From contig JBLWWK010000011.1 in NCBI GenBank assembly GCA_048267965.1, forward strand, positions 1-64,000: a DNA stretch of 64,000 nucleotides, read 5' to 3'. Below the pieces are notes generated by a model, which saw nothing but the letters and a program-made list of their open reading frames with translations, was not told the origin of the DNA and searched no databases. Both the position numbers and the translations under genes were made by a program. The stretch comes from GCA-2705995 sp048267965 (GTDB taxonomy: Bacteria; Bacteroidota; Bacteroidia; Flavobacteriales_G; Salibacteraceae). This document shows positions 16,877-25,932 of the stretch, in pieces; positions within the stretch are counted from its first letter, which is position 1, and each line of letters begins with the position of its first letter.

Positions 16877-19800
16877 TTATTCTACCAATGTTACTGTTCC
16901 GTTTTCTTTTACAGAAGCACCAGAAATGGTGGTTCCTTCAAGAACCCAGAAATAAATACCTGTAGAAACTTCGCTACCATTGGCAGTTCCGTCCCATCCG
17001 CAATTAGGCTCTCCGCTTGTGCAAGAACGTGTTTGCGTATACATCTCTCTTCCCCATCTGTTGTAGATGGTTAATTTATAATCTACCAAGCCTGTTCTCA
17101 CTACTTGGAAATAATCGTTAATTCCATCTTTATTTCTTGGTGAAAACACATTTGGAATTTGCTCAGAGCCCAATACTTCTATCGGAGAAGTTGTCGTGTC
17201 TCTACATCCAAATTCATTCTCTACAATTAACGCTGCTGGGTAAAAACCTTCACATCCGTAGGTGTAAGAATCTACCGGACGAATGGTTTGCGGATCAAAT
17301 GATCCATCCATCAAGGTGTCAAATCCATTTATCGGAGGACAAGGACAACCTGAGTTGTTTACCACAGAACCGTTACAACCTAACCAAAAAGACCAAATGT
17401 AACCTTGGTTGGGTTGAGGTTCAGCCACAGAAAACTGCACAGCAAATGGTGCATACCCAGTTGCTGGTGTTCCTGAAGGAACCGTTTGCTCATTACCCAT
17501 GGTATCTGTATAAGTAACGAAGAAATCTGCTTTTGGGCTGGGTTGAATAGGTAAAACGTATTCTAAAGGTTCACTTTCGCACCCAAAATTAGATTGAGTT
17601 ACATAATAAGTGATAGGCCCTGTTAAGTTAGGATCTTGCGCAATTCCGAAATCAACGATTGCACCTGTTGCTACTGAATCTGCTGGGCGGTTGGTAGTGG
17701 CTGCATCGTACCAAATTACACTATCAGAATTGGTAGCATTAACCGCTAAAATTAAATCATCACCAGCACAAAAGTTAATTGGCTCAATAGTAGGAGCTGC
17801 AGGAGTTTCTGCAATTCTTAAGGTGTCTGTATAGCTATTGAAACATCCGTTAAAATCAACCAACTCATACGTTAATTCCCAAGTACCAGCACCAATAACA
17901 GCTGGAACGAGATTATTTGGGTTAAACGTTGCTGTGGTAGATCCAAGAGGATTTACTGTCCAATTTCCGATTCCAGGCGTAGCTGGTAAAATCGGTTGGT
18001 TTACCGTTACATTATCGCAGTATACCGGCACATCGAAAGATGCATCTGAGGGTGCAAACACAGTAATTGTATACGTGTCGGTTCCTTCACAAAAACCACC
18101 CGGTTTTGAAACAGAAACAGAGATGGTATGAGTTCCTGCACCAACTAAAGAAGGATTGAACACACCATTTATTGGGTCTACAATTCCTGGCCCCGACCAA
18201 GTTACATCGTAGGGTTGTGATCCGGCATTGGCTCCAGTAGTTAATGTAAACGATAAGTTTACGGCTGTGTCACTATCACAAATGGTAGCAGTAACCGGAT
18301 CAATCTCCACATCGAATGGCAATATGTGACGAATCTGCATTGTATCTTGGTTAAAGCAAGGTGTATTGAGAGTATAGGTTACCGTGTACGTTCCAGAAGA
18401 TAATATAGACGGATCGTACGTACCAGCCGCAGCATCAGTAACCCCTAAACCCGACCATGTACCACCCGGCACAACTGATGTGAGTGTGAAAGGCCCTCCT
18501 GTTAAACAAAGCTCTGAAGGACTTGTAATAGTAGCATCTGGCAATTCGGTAACATCTACATTTATAGTAGAGTCATTACCACAAGCACCCGGGATGGTAT
18601 AAGTGACTGGAATATTTCCACCGGGAGCCGTAAGTGTTGGATCGAAAACACCATTGATAGAATCGATAATTCCAGTTCCTGAGAAAATACCGCCACTAAC
18701 AATTGGGGTTCCTACCAAGGTATCACCATTAACACAAACTGGATCGTTGAAAGAGAAACCAGCATCGAAAATCGATACCGTTTCTAACGTTATGGTATCG
18801 TATTCGTGACAAATCCCGGTTAAATCACTTCCGATTTGGTACGTAGTGGTCACCCCCGGAGAAAGCCATGTATTACCACAATTGTTACAGCCTATATTGT
18901 TCCCTACGTTGAGAGGGTCTCCGTTTAATACGTTCCATGAGTAAATATTACCACCGGTAACGGTTACCTGTGCAGTATCTCCTGTGTTGCAAATTTGCGG
19001 ATCACTCAAAACAGCCTCAATAGGACTTGGTAACACATTGATATCTAATGTATCATAACAAGTGTCTACGTTGTTAAAAAACATCACCATATAGGTTAAA
19101 TCATCATACAACACTGTATCTAAAAGAGAAGTATCTCCTGTATCTTGAAATTGGTAATTTACGGCTGGAGGAACCATGCTACTGTCTATCGAAAACCAGT
19201 TATAGGTATATCCTGTTCCACACGTTGTGGCAATTTCTACGTTATCTAATCCCCAGTGATCGAAATTTGAACCTGAAGTATTTATCTGGTGCCATCTGAT
19301 TTGGGTATTGGTTGTTTGTGCCGCTGGTGGAATATTGAAACAGAAGTTATTCCAGTTAATTAATGGACTACTTGCACCACCACCTGTATTGTTTGTGTCT
19401 GGGTTTACATAATAAATAGTATTCCAAGTAGCTCCGTTGTTATTAGAGTACTGTAAATAAACCCCTTCGTTAGCTTGATCGGGGCCTTCACATGGCGCTC
19501 CACCCCCCTGTTGCTCTAGTCGCAAATCGAAACAAATAAAACCACCGCAAGACAAATCAAAATCTACTGTGGTTACAGTTCTGTTACCAGCCAATCCAGT
19601 TCCCATCCACATATGCGGATCGGTGACTCCTCCAGGACCATTACCACAAGGATTGGTAAAGGTTACTCCCGTTGTACCTTGCCAACCAGTACTAAAAGCA
19701 CCGTTGTTAAAGGTTTCTGTAAGCTGAATTTGAGTAGAATTTCCGTCTGCAATTACGGTTACGGTATCACCACAATGAACTGTATCGTTAACTGGGGCAG

Positions 19801-19900
19801 GAACCAAATTTACTTGACAGTTTCCGGTGGTGGTTTGTTGAGCCTGAGCCGAAAGGCCTAATAAGGCAGTAGCTATAAAAAAGGTAATTTTCTTCAACAT
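16877..19900 (-). CDS. Large secreted protein with T9SS type B C-terminal domain
   Basis: The 1007-aa protein has a Sec signal (MLKKITFFIATALLGLSAQAQ). Its N-terminal part has a jellyroll-like DNVEIATTCG module, followed by several repeated Ig-like/HYR-type stretches, each with Cys, Gly and Thr-rich strands (for example GGTWSGLGVTDAAAGTYDP, GIVDPINGVFNPSLVGAG). The last 100 residues are the gliding-motility-associated/type B sorting domain: QIPNVFSPRNKDGINDYF, LTIYNRWGREMY, WDGTANG, STGIYFWVLEG. It should be exported by T9SS to the cell surface or medium, probably as an adhesin or structural protein. It is 1 nt downstream of a small secreted protein gene, likely the same operon. A strong terminator follows. 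Confidence 0.93.
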   Translation of the reverse strand: MLKKITFFIATALLGLSAQAQQTTTGNCQVNLVPAPVNDTVHCGDTVTVIADGNSTQIQLTETFNNGAFSTGWQGTTGVTFTNPCGNGPGGVTDPHMWMGTGLAGNRTVTTVDFDLSCGGFICFDLRLEQQGGGAPCEGPDQANEGVYLQYSNNNGATWNTIYYVNPDTNNTGGGASSPLINWNNFCFNIPPAAQTTNTQIRWHQINTSGSNFDHWGLDNVEIATTCGTGYTYNWFSIDSSMVPPAVNYQFQDTGDTSLLDTVLYDDLTYMVMFFNNVDTCYDTLDINVLPSPIEAVLSDPQICNTGDTAQVTVTGGNIYSWNVLNGDPLNVGNNIGCNNCGNTWLSPGVTTTYQIGSDLTGICHEYDTITLETVSIFDAGFSFNDPVCVNGDTLVGTPIVSGGIFSGTGIIDSINGVFDPTLTAPGGNIPVTYTIPGACGNDSTINVDVTELPDATITSPSELCLTGGPFTLTSVVPGGTWSGLGVTDAAAGTYDPSILSSGTYTVTYTLNTPCFNQDTMQIRHILPFDVEIDPVTATICDSDTAVNLSFTLTTGANAGSQPYDVTWSGPGIVDPINGVFNPSLVGAGTHTISVSVSKPGGFCEGTDTYTITVFAPSDASFDVPVYCDNVTVNQPILPATPGIGNWTVNPLGSTTATFNPNNLVPAVIGAGTWELTYELVDFNGCFNSYTDTLRIAETPAAPTIEPINFCAGDDLILAVNATNSDSVIWYDAATTNRPADSVATGAIVDFGIAQDPNLTGPITYYVTQSNFGCESEPLEYVLPIQPSPKADFFVTYTDTMGNEQTVPSGTPATGYAPFAVQFSVAEPQPNQGYIWSFWLGCNGSVVNNSGCPCPPINGFDTLMDGSFDPQTIRPVDSYTYGCEGFYPAALIVENEFGCRDTTTSPIEVLGSEQIPNVFSPRNKDGINDYFQVVRTGLVDYKLTIYNRWGREMYTQTRSCTSGEPNCGWDGTANGSEVSTGIYFWVLEGTTISGASVKENGTVTLVE

Positions 19901-19901
19901 C

Positions 19902-20357
19902 TTACTTCTCCTCCCTTTTTACTTGAATAGATGTTAACTCAATAGAAGTGAGTTGAGAACTTGACTTAAAGTTGTTTTGCTTCACAAACACCGCCATGTA
20001 GCGTGGGTTTTGTAAATCACAAGTTGCTTCTAACGTTTGGTTAGGAGCTAATTCGAATGAGTAGTTGTACTCTGGAGAATCGCAAGTTTTACACGTTTGA
20101 TTGTAGTAAAAATCGTTATGAAGATCGATTTTCACCGTTTCGGCTGTTTTGTTTTCGTATTTAAACAACAGAAACTGTTGATGAATTCCATCTGACGGGA
20201 AGTCACAATCTTGCTTTTTTACCTCTACCACCACATCATTACTTTGGAAATAGGGTTGGTACTTGTCGGTAATCGTTTTTACCTCTACACTTTTAGCCTG
20301 ACTGAATCCTGCTAGGGAGCTTAGCATCAGACCAACGGTGATTAAAAATTTACTCAT
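19902..20357 (-). CDS. Small secreted hypothetical protein
   Basis: The 151-aa product has a Sec signal peptide (MSKFLITVGLMLSSLAGFSQA). The mature part is a small beta-rich domain with Cys in CDFPSDG, CKTCDSPEYNYSF and ATCDL, which could form disulfides. I recognise no family. It lies directly upstream of the large T9SS protein with one base between stop and start, so they are surely cotranscribed and it may be a partner or surface protein. The 236 nt upstream of it hold a 7/8 -7 box (TACTTTTC at 20393-20400, - strand) and no other gene. Confidence 0.85.
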   Translation of the reverse strand: MSKFLITVGLMLSSLAGFSQAKSVEVKTITDKYQPYFQSNDVVVEVKKQDCDFPSDGIHQQFLLFKYENKTAETVKIDLHNDFYYNQTCKTCDSPEYNYSFELAPNQTLEATCDLQNPRYMAVFVKQNNFKSSSQLTSIELTSIQVKREEK

Positions 20358-20549
20358 TACAATTCACTTTTATTGGTTAAAAGGCGGATAGTGAAAAGTA
20401 TTTTTCAATAAATTAATTCACGTTTAACTAGTGTAACCAACAAAATTGGGTATAACTAGTTTCAAGAAGTTTCTATAGGTATTTATAAAGCTAGGCGTGC
20501 TTTTGAGTTATTAAGACTCAATGAAGTATTAAAAAGTTGTCTCAAAAAA

Positions 20550-20576
20550 AAAGCCCTTCTGAAAAAGAAGGGCTTT
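20550..20576 (-). terminator. Terminator after the coiled-coil/zinc-ribbon-like gene
   Basis: AAAGCCCTTCT (20550-20560) and its complement (20566-20576) form an 11-bp stem with a 5-nt loop, followed on the - strand by a T-run. It lies 17 nt after the stop at 20594. Confidence 0.85.
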
Positions 20577-20593
20577 ATACTGTACTGTTGAAT

Positions 20594-21385
20594 TTATTTT
20601 AAAAAGTCTGCTAATTTCTCAGCTTCTTCTTGTGCTAGTAGTTCGTCTACTAAGATTCTTCCAGAATGCTCATCAACAATAATTTTCTTTCTTGCTGCGA
20701 TATCTAGAATTCTTTGCGGTGGAATTTTAATGAAAGAGCCACCAGCTGATTCTCTTTCTACTGGAACAACCGCTAAACCATTTTTCACTTTAGCACGAAT
20801 TCTTTTGTATGCTTTAAGTAAACGATCTTCAATATACTCACCGGCTTCTTCAGAAGCTTTGATTAATTTCTTTTCGTCTTTTTCGGTTTCGCCAACAATA
20901 GCGTCTAACTCACCTCTTTTGTGGTCTAAATCTTTCTGACGATCAGCTAACTCTTCTTCTGCCGCACCAATAATTTGTTTCTTGGCATCGATGTTAGCTC
21001 TAAATTCTTTAATTCTTTTTTCAGCTAATTGAATTTCTAATGTTTGAAACTCAATTTCTTTGTTCAAAGAATCGAACTCACGATTGTTACGTACATTGTT
21101 CTGCTGCTCTTTGTACTTAGCAATAGCTGCTTCACAATCTTTGATTTGGCCTTTTTTGTTCGAAATTTCTTGATCAAGTTCAGAAACTTCACTTTTCATC
21201 TTTTCGATGCGCGTGTTTAAACCTTCAATATCGTCTTCCAAATCCTGAACTTGCAAAGGTAATTCACCACGAATGGTTCTGATTTTATCAATCTCTGAAT
21301 CAATCAATTGCAAACGATACATTGCTCTTAGTTTGTCTTCAACAGACATTTTCTTCGGGTCTTTCACAGCAGATTTATTCGCCAT
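20594..21385 (-). CDS. Coiled-coil protein with cysteine-less zinc-ribbon-type C-terminus
   Basis: The 263-aa protein is almost entirely a long coiled coil (residues about 20-200, LEDDIEGLNTRIEKMKSEVSELD), then a short C-terminal domain that matches the C4-type zinc ribbon (zf-RING_7) family by its surroundings: VPVERESAGGSFIKIPPQR and IIVDEHSGRILVDELL. In the usual family these read CGGC and CEHCGR; here the four expected cysteines are Ala, Ser, Asp and Ser. The fold context is kept, so zinc binding should be lost while the domain shape remains. It follows the Nif3 gene by 2 nt, a pairing I know from other bacteria. The role is not established. A terminator follows. Confidence 0.88.
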   Translation of the reverse strand: MANKSAVKDPKKMSVEDKLRAMYRLQLIDSEIDKIRTIRGELPLQVQDLEDDIEGLNTRIEKMKSEVSELDQEISNKKGQIKDCEAAIAKYKEQQNNVRNNREFDSLNKEIEFQTLEIQLAEKRIKEFRANIDAKKQIIGAAEEELADRQKDLDHKRGELDAIVGETEKDEKKLIKASEEAGEYIEDRLLKAYKRIRAKVKNGLAVVPVERESAGGSFIKIPPQRILDIAARKKIIVDEHSGRILVDELLAQEEAEKLADFLK

Positions 21386-21387
21386 AC

Positions 21388-22491
21388 TTACTTAAAATAG
21401 TTGATTGGATTTGTATTAACCTCCGACAAACGGATTGCAAATGTACTAAATTTTTCACGAAGCAATTCACTCAGCAATTCAGAAGTAAACTGCTCACTTT
21501 CATAGTGTCCCACATCGGTTATTAAGATGGTTCCTTCAGCATCGAAAAACTCATGGTATTTAAAATCTCCAGTAATAAATGCATCAGCTCCTTGTTGCTT
21601 CGCATTCTTGAGCAAGAAACTACCAGAACCGCCACATATAGCCACTTTTTCTATTGGTTTATCTGTAGTCAAAGGCGTGTAACGTATACAGTCGGTTTGT
21701 AATTTTTCTTTCACATGGGTTAAGAAATCTTCGGTAGACATGGGATGGTCTAATCGACCCACCATTCCGCTCCCTACGGTTTCTAATGTGTTTTCTAATG
21801 CATACCAATCAAAGGCTACTTCTTCGTACGGATGAGCTGCTCGCATAGCTTGTTCTACCCTGTTTTTGTTGGGTTTTGGAACAATCACTTCAATTTTGGT
21901 TTCGGTCTCATGGTGAACAGATCCTTGGGTTCCTACAAAAGGTTGCGTTCCTTCTTGAGGCAAAAAACTACCGGTTCCTTCTGTGGTAAAACTGCAGTGA
22001 GAATATTCTCCAATATGGCCCGCGCCAGCAGTAAATAAAGCGTTTTTCAATGTTTCTGCCTGTTTTTGTGGCACAAAGACGCTTAATTTGTAGAGTAAAT
22101 TACTTTTGGGTTGTAGGATCCGAGTTTCGGCTAAACCTAAGCGCTCAGCTATTTTGGTGTTTACCCCATTTTTAAAAACACTGTCTAAATTTGTGTGGAT
22201 GGCATAAAGAGCTACATCGTTTTTAATCGCTTTAATAACGGTTCGTTCTACATAATTTTTGCCCACTAATTGTTTCAATCCTTTAAAAACAATGGGATGG
22301 TGAGAAATTACTAAGTTGCAATTTTTGGCAATGGCTTCGTCTACCACCTCTTCGGTGCAGTCTAAACTGATTAACACGCCCGAAACTTCTGCCGCTGGAT
22401 TACCTACTAACAACCCGCTATTGTCGTAACTTTCTTGGTAGGCTAATGGTGCTATGGATTCTAAAAAGGAAGTTATTTCGTTTACGTTCAT
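21388..22491 (-). CDS. Nif3-like dinuclear metal-center protein
   Basis: The 367-aa protein belongs to the Nif3/YbgI/DUF34 family, hexameric proteins with a two-metal site of uncertain substrate. Visible signatures are QESYDNSGLLVGN, VISHHPIVFKGLKQL (His-His metal ligands) and, at the C-terminal half, GDFKYHEFFDAEGTILITDVGHYESEQF (His/Glu ligands). The middle about 110 residues are the extra PII-like insertion of the longer family form (AQKQ to HPYEEVAFDWY). It is read from a promoter divergent from lpxK, and the zinc-ribbon-like gene follows after 2 nt, so they form one operon. Confidence 0.93.
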   Translation of the reverse strand: MNVNEITSFLESIAPLAYQESYDNSGLLVGNPAAEVSGVLISLDCTEEVVDEAIAKNCNLVISHHPIVFKGLKQLVGKNYVERTVIKAIKNDVALYAIHTNLDSVFKNGVNTKIAERLGLAETRILQPKSNLLYKLSVFVPQKQAETLKNALFTAGAGHIGEYSHCSFTTEGTGSFLPQEGTQPFVGTQGSVHHETETKIEVIVPKPNKNRVEQAMRAAHPYEEVAFDWYALENTLETVGSGMVGRLDHPMSTEDFLTHVKEKLQTDCIRYTPLTTDKPIEKVAICGGSGSFLLKNAKQQGADAFITGDFKYHEFFDAEGTILITDVGHYESEQFTSELLSELLREKFSTFAIRLSEVNTNPINYFK

Positions 22492-22517
22492 GTTCTATTT
22501 TGCTCTTAAAAACACGT

Positions 22518-22545
22518 CAAAGCTACAAGTTATAAAGTAATTCAA
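22518..22545 (-). promoter_or_regulatory. Promoter of the Nif3 operon
   Basis: On - TTG (22543-22545) is followed after 17 nt by TAGCTTTG (22518-22525), an exact -7 box. It overlaps the candidate -7 box of the divergent lpxK transcript (22547-22554). Confidence 0.65.
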
Positions 22546-22558
22546 TCAATTTTGCAGT

Positions 22559-22594
22559 ATGAAACCAAAGCTTCAATTACTTTTGAAAATATGA
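22559..22594 (+). CDS. Candidate 11-codon upstream ORF coupled to lpxK
   Basis: ATG at 22559 opens an 11-codon frame (MKPKLQLLLKI) that ends TGA at 22592-22594. The TGA overlaps the lpxK ATG as ATGA, the classic layout of translational coupling. The start lies 4 nt after a 7/8 -7 box (CAATTTTG, 22547-22554), so the mRNA may begin at this ATG. Whether it is translated is not known. Confidence 0.4.
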   Translation: MKPKLQLLLKI

Positions 22595-23679
22595 ATCAGT
22601 GGCGAATTTTATTATACCCTTTTGCGTTGATTTATGGCTTGGTAGTAAGAATAAGAAACCTGTTTTTCGATATTGGTCTTTTTCAAAGTCATACGTTTAA
22701 ATCAATCTGTACCATTAGTGTGGGCAACCTCAGCACCGGTGGAACGGGAAAAACCCCACACACCGAATATTTAATTCGATTATTGAAACCTGAATTTTCA
22801 ATTGCTACCCTTTCTCGTGGTTACGGACGCAGTAGTAGAGGATTTCAGTTAGCTAACGAAAACAGTACGTTCGAAGATGTTGGGGATGAGCCTCTGCAAT
22901 TTCATCGCAATCACCCTACCATTCCGGTTTCGGTAGAAAATAAGCGAGTTTTAGGAATTAATAAACTCAATGAGTTGTATCCCAGCTTAGATGTTGTTTT
23001 GCTTGATGATGCCTTTCAGCACCGAGCAGTCGACCCAGGAATTTCCATTCTCTTAACTGAATACAGCAAATTGTTTGTAGATGATTTGCTTCTTCCGGCT
23101 GGTAACCTACGAGAAGGAAAATCAGGTATGCGAAGAGCCGATATTATCATCGTTACCAAATCGCCAGAAGTACTCTCTCCATTAGATGCTCGAACAATAA
23201 CACAACGCTTAAAACCACGACAGCATCAAAAAGTATATTTTACTTACTTTAAATATGGAGCACTTCGCTCTGTTTATAACCCTGTAACGGTAACGGTTCC
23301 TTCTTATTACCAATTAAGCCACGTGGTATTGGTTACAGGTATTGCTCGATCTGGAAGGTTGGTAGAATACTTAAATCAGTTTCCGTTTCAAATGGAACAT
23401 TTAGAGTTTCCAGACCACCATAATTACACAGAAAAAGACGTAAATAAGATTAAAGACACGTTTAATGCTATTAGCCCAATTGAGAAAATCTTAATTACCA
23501 CCGAAAAAGATGCTATGCGTTTTCAACACCCTGATTTAGAAGAGCAATTGGGTAAGTTACCCTTGTATTACGTACCCATTGAAGTGGCCTTTCACAACCA
23601 AAAAGCAACCGATTTTAACGAACAGATTTTACATTATGTTAGAACCAACAAAGTCAATAGTAAGCTTAATACAGACTAA
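22591..23679 (+). CDS. lpxK: Tetraacyldisaccharide 4'-kinase
   Basis: LpxK phosphorylates the 4' position of the lipid A disaccharide precursor at the inner membrane. The 362-aa protein has an N-terminal hydrophobic helix (ILLYPFALIYGLVVRIRNLFF), the P-loop signature SVGNLSTGGTGKTPHTEYLI and LSRGYGRSSRGF, then DVVLLDDAFQHRAVDPGISILL and the LPAGNLREGKSGMRRADIIIVTK region of the family. I start at ATG 22591, not at the in-frame TTG 39 nt upstream. The start overlaps a short upstream ORF. The gene overlaps the following phosphorylase gene by 44 nt, so their translation is likely coupled. Confidence 0.95.
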   Translation: MNQWRILLYPFALIYGLVVRIRNLFFDIGLFQSHTFKSICTISVGNLSTGGTGKTPHTEYLIRLLKPEFSIATLSRGYGRSSRGFQLANENSTFEDVGDEPLQFHRNHPTIPVSVENKRVLGINKLNELYPSLDVVLLDDAFQHRAVDPGISILLTEYSKLFVDDLLLPAGNLREGKSGMRRADIIIVTKSPEVLSPLDARTITQRLKPRQHQKVYFTYFKYGALRSVYNPVTVTVPSYYQLSHVVLVTGIARSGRLVEYLNQFPFQMEHLEFPDHHNYTEKDVNKIKDTFNAISPIEKILITTEKDAMRFQHPDLEEQLGKLPLYYVPIEVAFHNQKATDFNEQILHYVRTNKVNSKLNTD

Positions 23680-24451
23680 AACTAACCTGCAACCCGAGTG
23701 GTGCATTATTTTAGGTTCTGGGCTCGGTCAATTGGCTCAAGAAATAGAAATCGACTGTAAAATTCCTTATTCTGAAATTGACGCCTTACCCAATTCTACG
23801 GTAGCAGGCCATGCCGGAAACTTAATCTTAGGTAAACTAGGCTCTAAAAGCGTAATTGTTTTTCAAGGTCGTTTCCACTTTTACGAAGGCTATTCTATGA
23901 AAGAGGTAGCCCTCCCTATTTACATTGCACATCAGTTAGGTGTAAAAAAATTGGCGGTTAGCAACGCGAGTGGCGGAACTAATCCGAATTTCGAAATTGG
24001 TGATTTAATGATCATCAATGATCATATTTCTCTGCTTTTACCTACCAACCCATTAATTGGTAAAAACGATTCTTCTGTAGGACCCCGTTTTCCGGACATG
24101 TCTGAGGCTTACAATTCAGAGATGATTGCCACTGCTTTAGCAATAGGTGAAGAAAATTCCATTCAATTGCACCAAGGTGTTTACGTGGGGGTTACGGGTC
24201 CTACCTTTGAAACACCAGCAGAATATAAAATGATTGCTCTTCTTGGCGGAGATGCAGTAGGCATGAGTACAGTACCTGAAGTAATGGCGGCAAAACATTG
24301 CGGAATGGACGTTTTTGGTATCAGCGTAATTACTGATTTAGGCGTTGAAGGAAAAATAGTAGAAGTCTCACACCAAGACGTACAAAAAGCAGCCAATGCA
24401 GCCGCTGAAAAGATGACTACCATTGTAAAGGCCTTGATTGAAAAGCAATAA
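23636..24451 (+). CDS. Purine-nucleoside phosphorylase
   Basis: It cleaves purine nucleosides with phosphate to the base and ribose-1-phosphate (purine salvage). The 271-aa protein shows family motifs IILGSGLGQLAQEI, NSTVAGHAGNLILGKL, FQGRFHFYEGYSM, SNASGGTNPNFEIGDLMIINDHISL, and the Glu/Met/Asn region GPTFETPAEYKMIALLGGDAVGMSTVPEV. It belongs to the trimeric class. I start at ATG 23636 since the in-frame TTG further upstream lies deep inside lpxK. The first 44 nt overlap lpxK. The distance to gatB is 28 nt, with an exact -7 box in between. Confidence 0.93.
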   Translation: MLEPTKSIVSLIQTKTNLQPEWCIILGSGLGQLAQEIEIDCKIPYSEIDALPNSTVAGHAGNLILGKLGSKSVIVFQGRFHFYEGYSMKEVALPIYIAHQLGVKKLAVSNASGGTNPNFEIGDLMIINDHISLLLPTNPLIGKNDSSVGPRFPDMSEAYNSEMIATALAIGEENSIQLHQGVYVGVTGPTFETPAEYKMIALLGGDAVGMSTVPEVMAAKHCGMDVFGISVITDLGVEGKIVEVSHQDVQKAANAAAEKMTTIVKALIEKQ

Positions 24452-24460
24452 TTAATTTTG
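24434..24460 (+). promoter_or_regulatory. Candidate promoter of gatB
   Basis: TTG (24434-24436) is followed after 16 nt by TAATTTTG (24453-24460), an exact -7 box, 19 nt before the gatB ATG. It lies across the end of the phosphorylase gene; the spacing is slightly short. Confidence 0.5.
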
Positions 24461-24479
24461 CCAACTATTTCGACAAAAA

Positions 24480-25931
24480 ATGGATACAATCTACGATAAA
24501 TACGAAGCGGTAATAGGGTTAGAAGTTCACGCCCAATTACTCACTCAATCGAAAGCATTCTCAAACGATGCTAACGAATACGGCACCTTGCCCAATCATA
24601 ACATCAGTGCAATTTCTTTGGGTCATCCCGGTACTTTGCCTCGCTTAAACGAGAAAAGTGCTGAATTTGCGGTTCGATTAGGGCTTTCGTGCAAATCAGA
24701 TATTAGAGAATACAACGAGTTCTCAAGAAAAAACTATTTCTATGCAGATTTACCAAAAGGGTATCAGATTACACAGTTTGATACGCCCATCTGCACCAAC
24801 GGGTTTGTAGAGATTAAAACTCCTGAAGGAACCCGTAAACCCATTGGTTTAACACGCATCCACATCGAAGAAGATTCAGGTAAGAGTATTCACGATCAAG
24901 ATCCGTTTAACACCTTAATTGACTTAAACCGAGCGGGCGTTCCTCTTTTAGAAATTGTTACCGAGCCCGATTTAAGAACTTCTGAAGAAGCTTATCAATA
25001 CCTTACTGAAGTAAGAAAATTGGTTCGCTACTTAGAAATTTGTGATGGAAATATGGAAGAAGGCTCACTACGCTGTGATGCCAATATTTCGGTTCGTATA
25101 AAAGGCGAAAGTCAGTTCGGGCAAAAAGTAGAGGTAAAAAACATGAACTCGATTCGAAACGTGCAACGCGCTATCGAGCATGAAATTAAACGCCAAATCG
25201 ACTTGGTAGAAGCTGGCTTGCCAGTAGATCAAGACACCCGTACCTTTAATGCTGTAGACGGAACCACCACAAGCATGCGCTCGAAAGAAGAAGCTAACGA
25301 TTACCGTTATTTTCCCGAGCCTGATTTGCAGCCAATGTTGATCACTCAAGAATACATTGAAGCGGTACGTAAAACACTTCCTCCACTTCCTAACGAGTTA
25401 TTCGACAAGTATACTTCTGAATTATCGTTAAGTGAATACGATGCACAGGTTCTTACCGATTCTAAAGAAATTGCCTTGTATTTCGAAGAGGTAATTGCTC
25501 ATACTAAAAACCACAAAGCTGCGGCTAACTGGGTTATGGGCGAGGTGAAATCTTACCTCAACGAAAGAGCTCTTAACATGAAAGATTTTCCACTTTCTGG
25601 CCAACAAATTGCCGAAATCATCGAATTAATTGAAAGTAACAAGATTTCACATTCGGTAGCTTCTTCTCGCCTCTTCCCTGCATTTACAGAAAGCCCGAAA
25701 AAATCGGCTATTACTTTGGCCGAAGAATTAGATTTAATTCAGCAAAGTGACCAAGGCGCCCTTGAAGGTTTTATTCAAGAGGTTATCGACAATAACCCGA
25801 GTGAAGTAGAGCGTTTCAGAAATGGAGATAAAAAATTAATTGGCTTTTTCATGGGGCAATTAATGAAAGTCTCTAAAGGAAAAGCAGACCCTAAAAAATC
25901 GAATCAATTATTACAGAAAATGCTCAACTAA
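24480..25931 (+). CDS. gatB: Asp-tRNA(Asn)/Glu-tRNA(Gln) amidotransferase subunit B
   Basis: GatB holds misacylated Glu-tRNA(Gln) or Asp-tRNA(Asn) and its kinase site activates it for amidation with ammonia from GatA. The 483-aa protein has the cradle signatures VIGLEVHAQLLTQSKAFS, SLGHPGTLPRLN, NYFYADLPKGYQITQFDTPI, IHIEEDSGKSIHD and, at the end, a helical tail/YqeY-like domain. The start ATG is clear. gatA and gatC are not next to it. It is followed after 1 nt by a thioredoxin-like lipoprotein gene. Confidence 0.97.
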   Translation: MDTIYDKYEAVIGLEVHAQLLTQSKAFSNDANEYGTLPNHNISAISLGHPGTLPRLNEKSAEFAVRLGLSCKSDIREYNEFSRKNYFYADLPKGYQITQFDTPICTNGFVEIKTPEGTRKPIGLTRIHIEEDSGKSIHDQDPFNTLIDLNRAGVPLLEIVTEPDLRTSEEAYQYLTEVRKLVRYLEICDGNMEEGSLRCDANISVRIKGESQFGQKVEVKNMNSIRNVQRAIEHEIKRQIDLVEAGLPVDQDTRTFNAVDGTTTSMRSKEEANDYRYFPEPDLQPMLITQEYIEAVRKTLPPLPNELFDKYTSELSLSEYDAQVLTDSKEIALYFEEVIAHTKNHKAAANWVMGEVKSYLNERALNMKDFPLSGQQIAEIIELIESNKISHSVASSRLFPAFTESPKKSAITLAEELDLIQQSDQGALEGFIQEVIDNNPSEVERFRNGDKKLIGFFMGQLMKVSKGKADPKKSNQLLQKMLN

Positions 25932-25932
25932 T

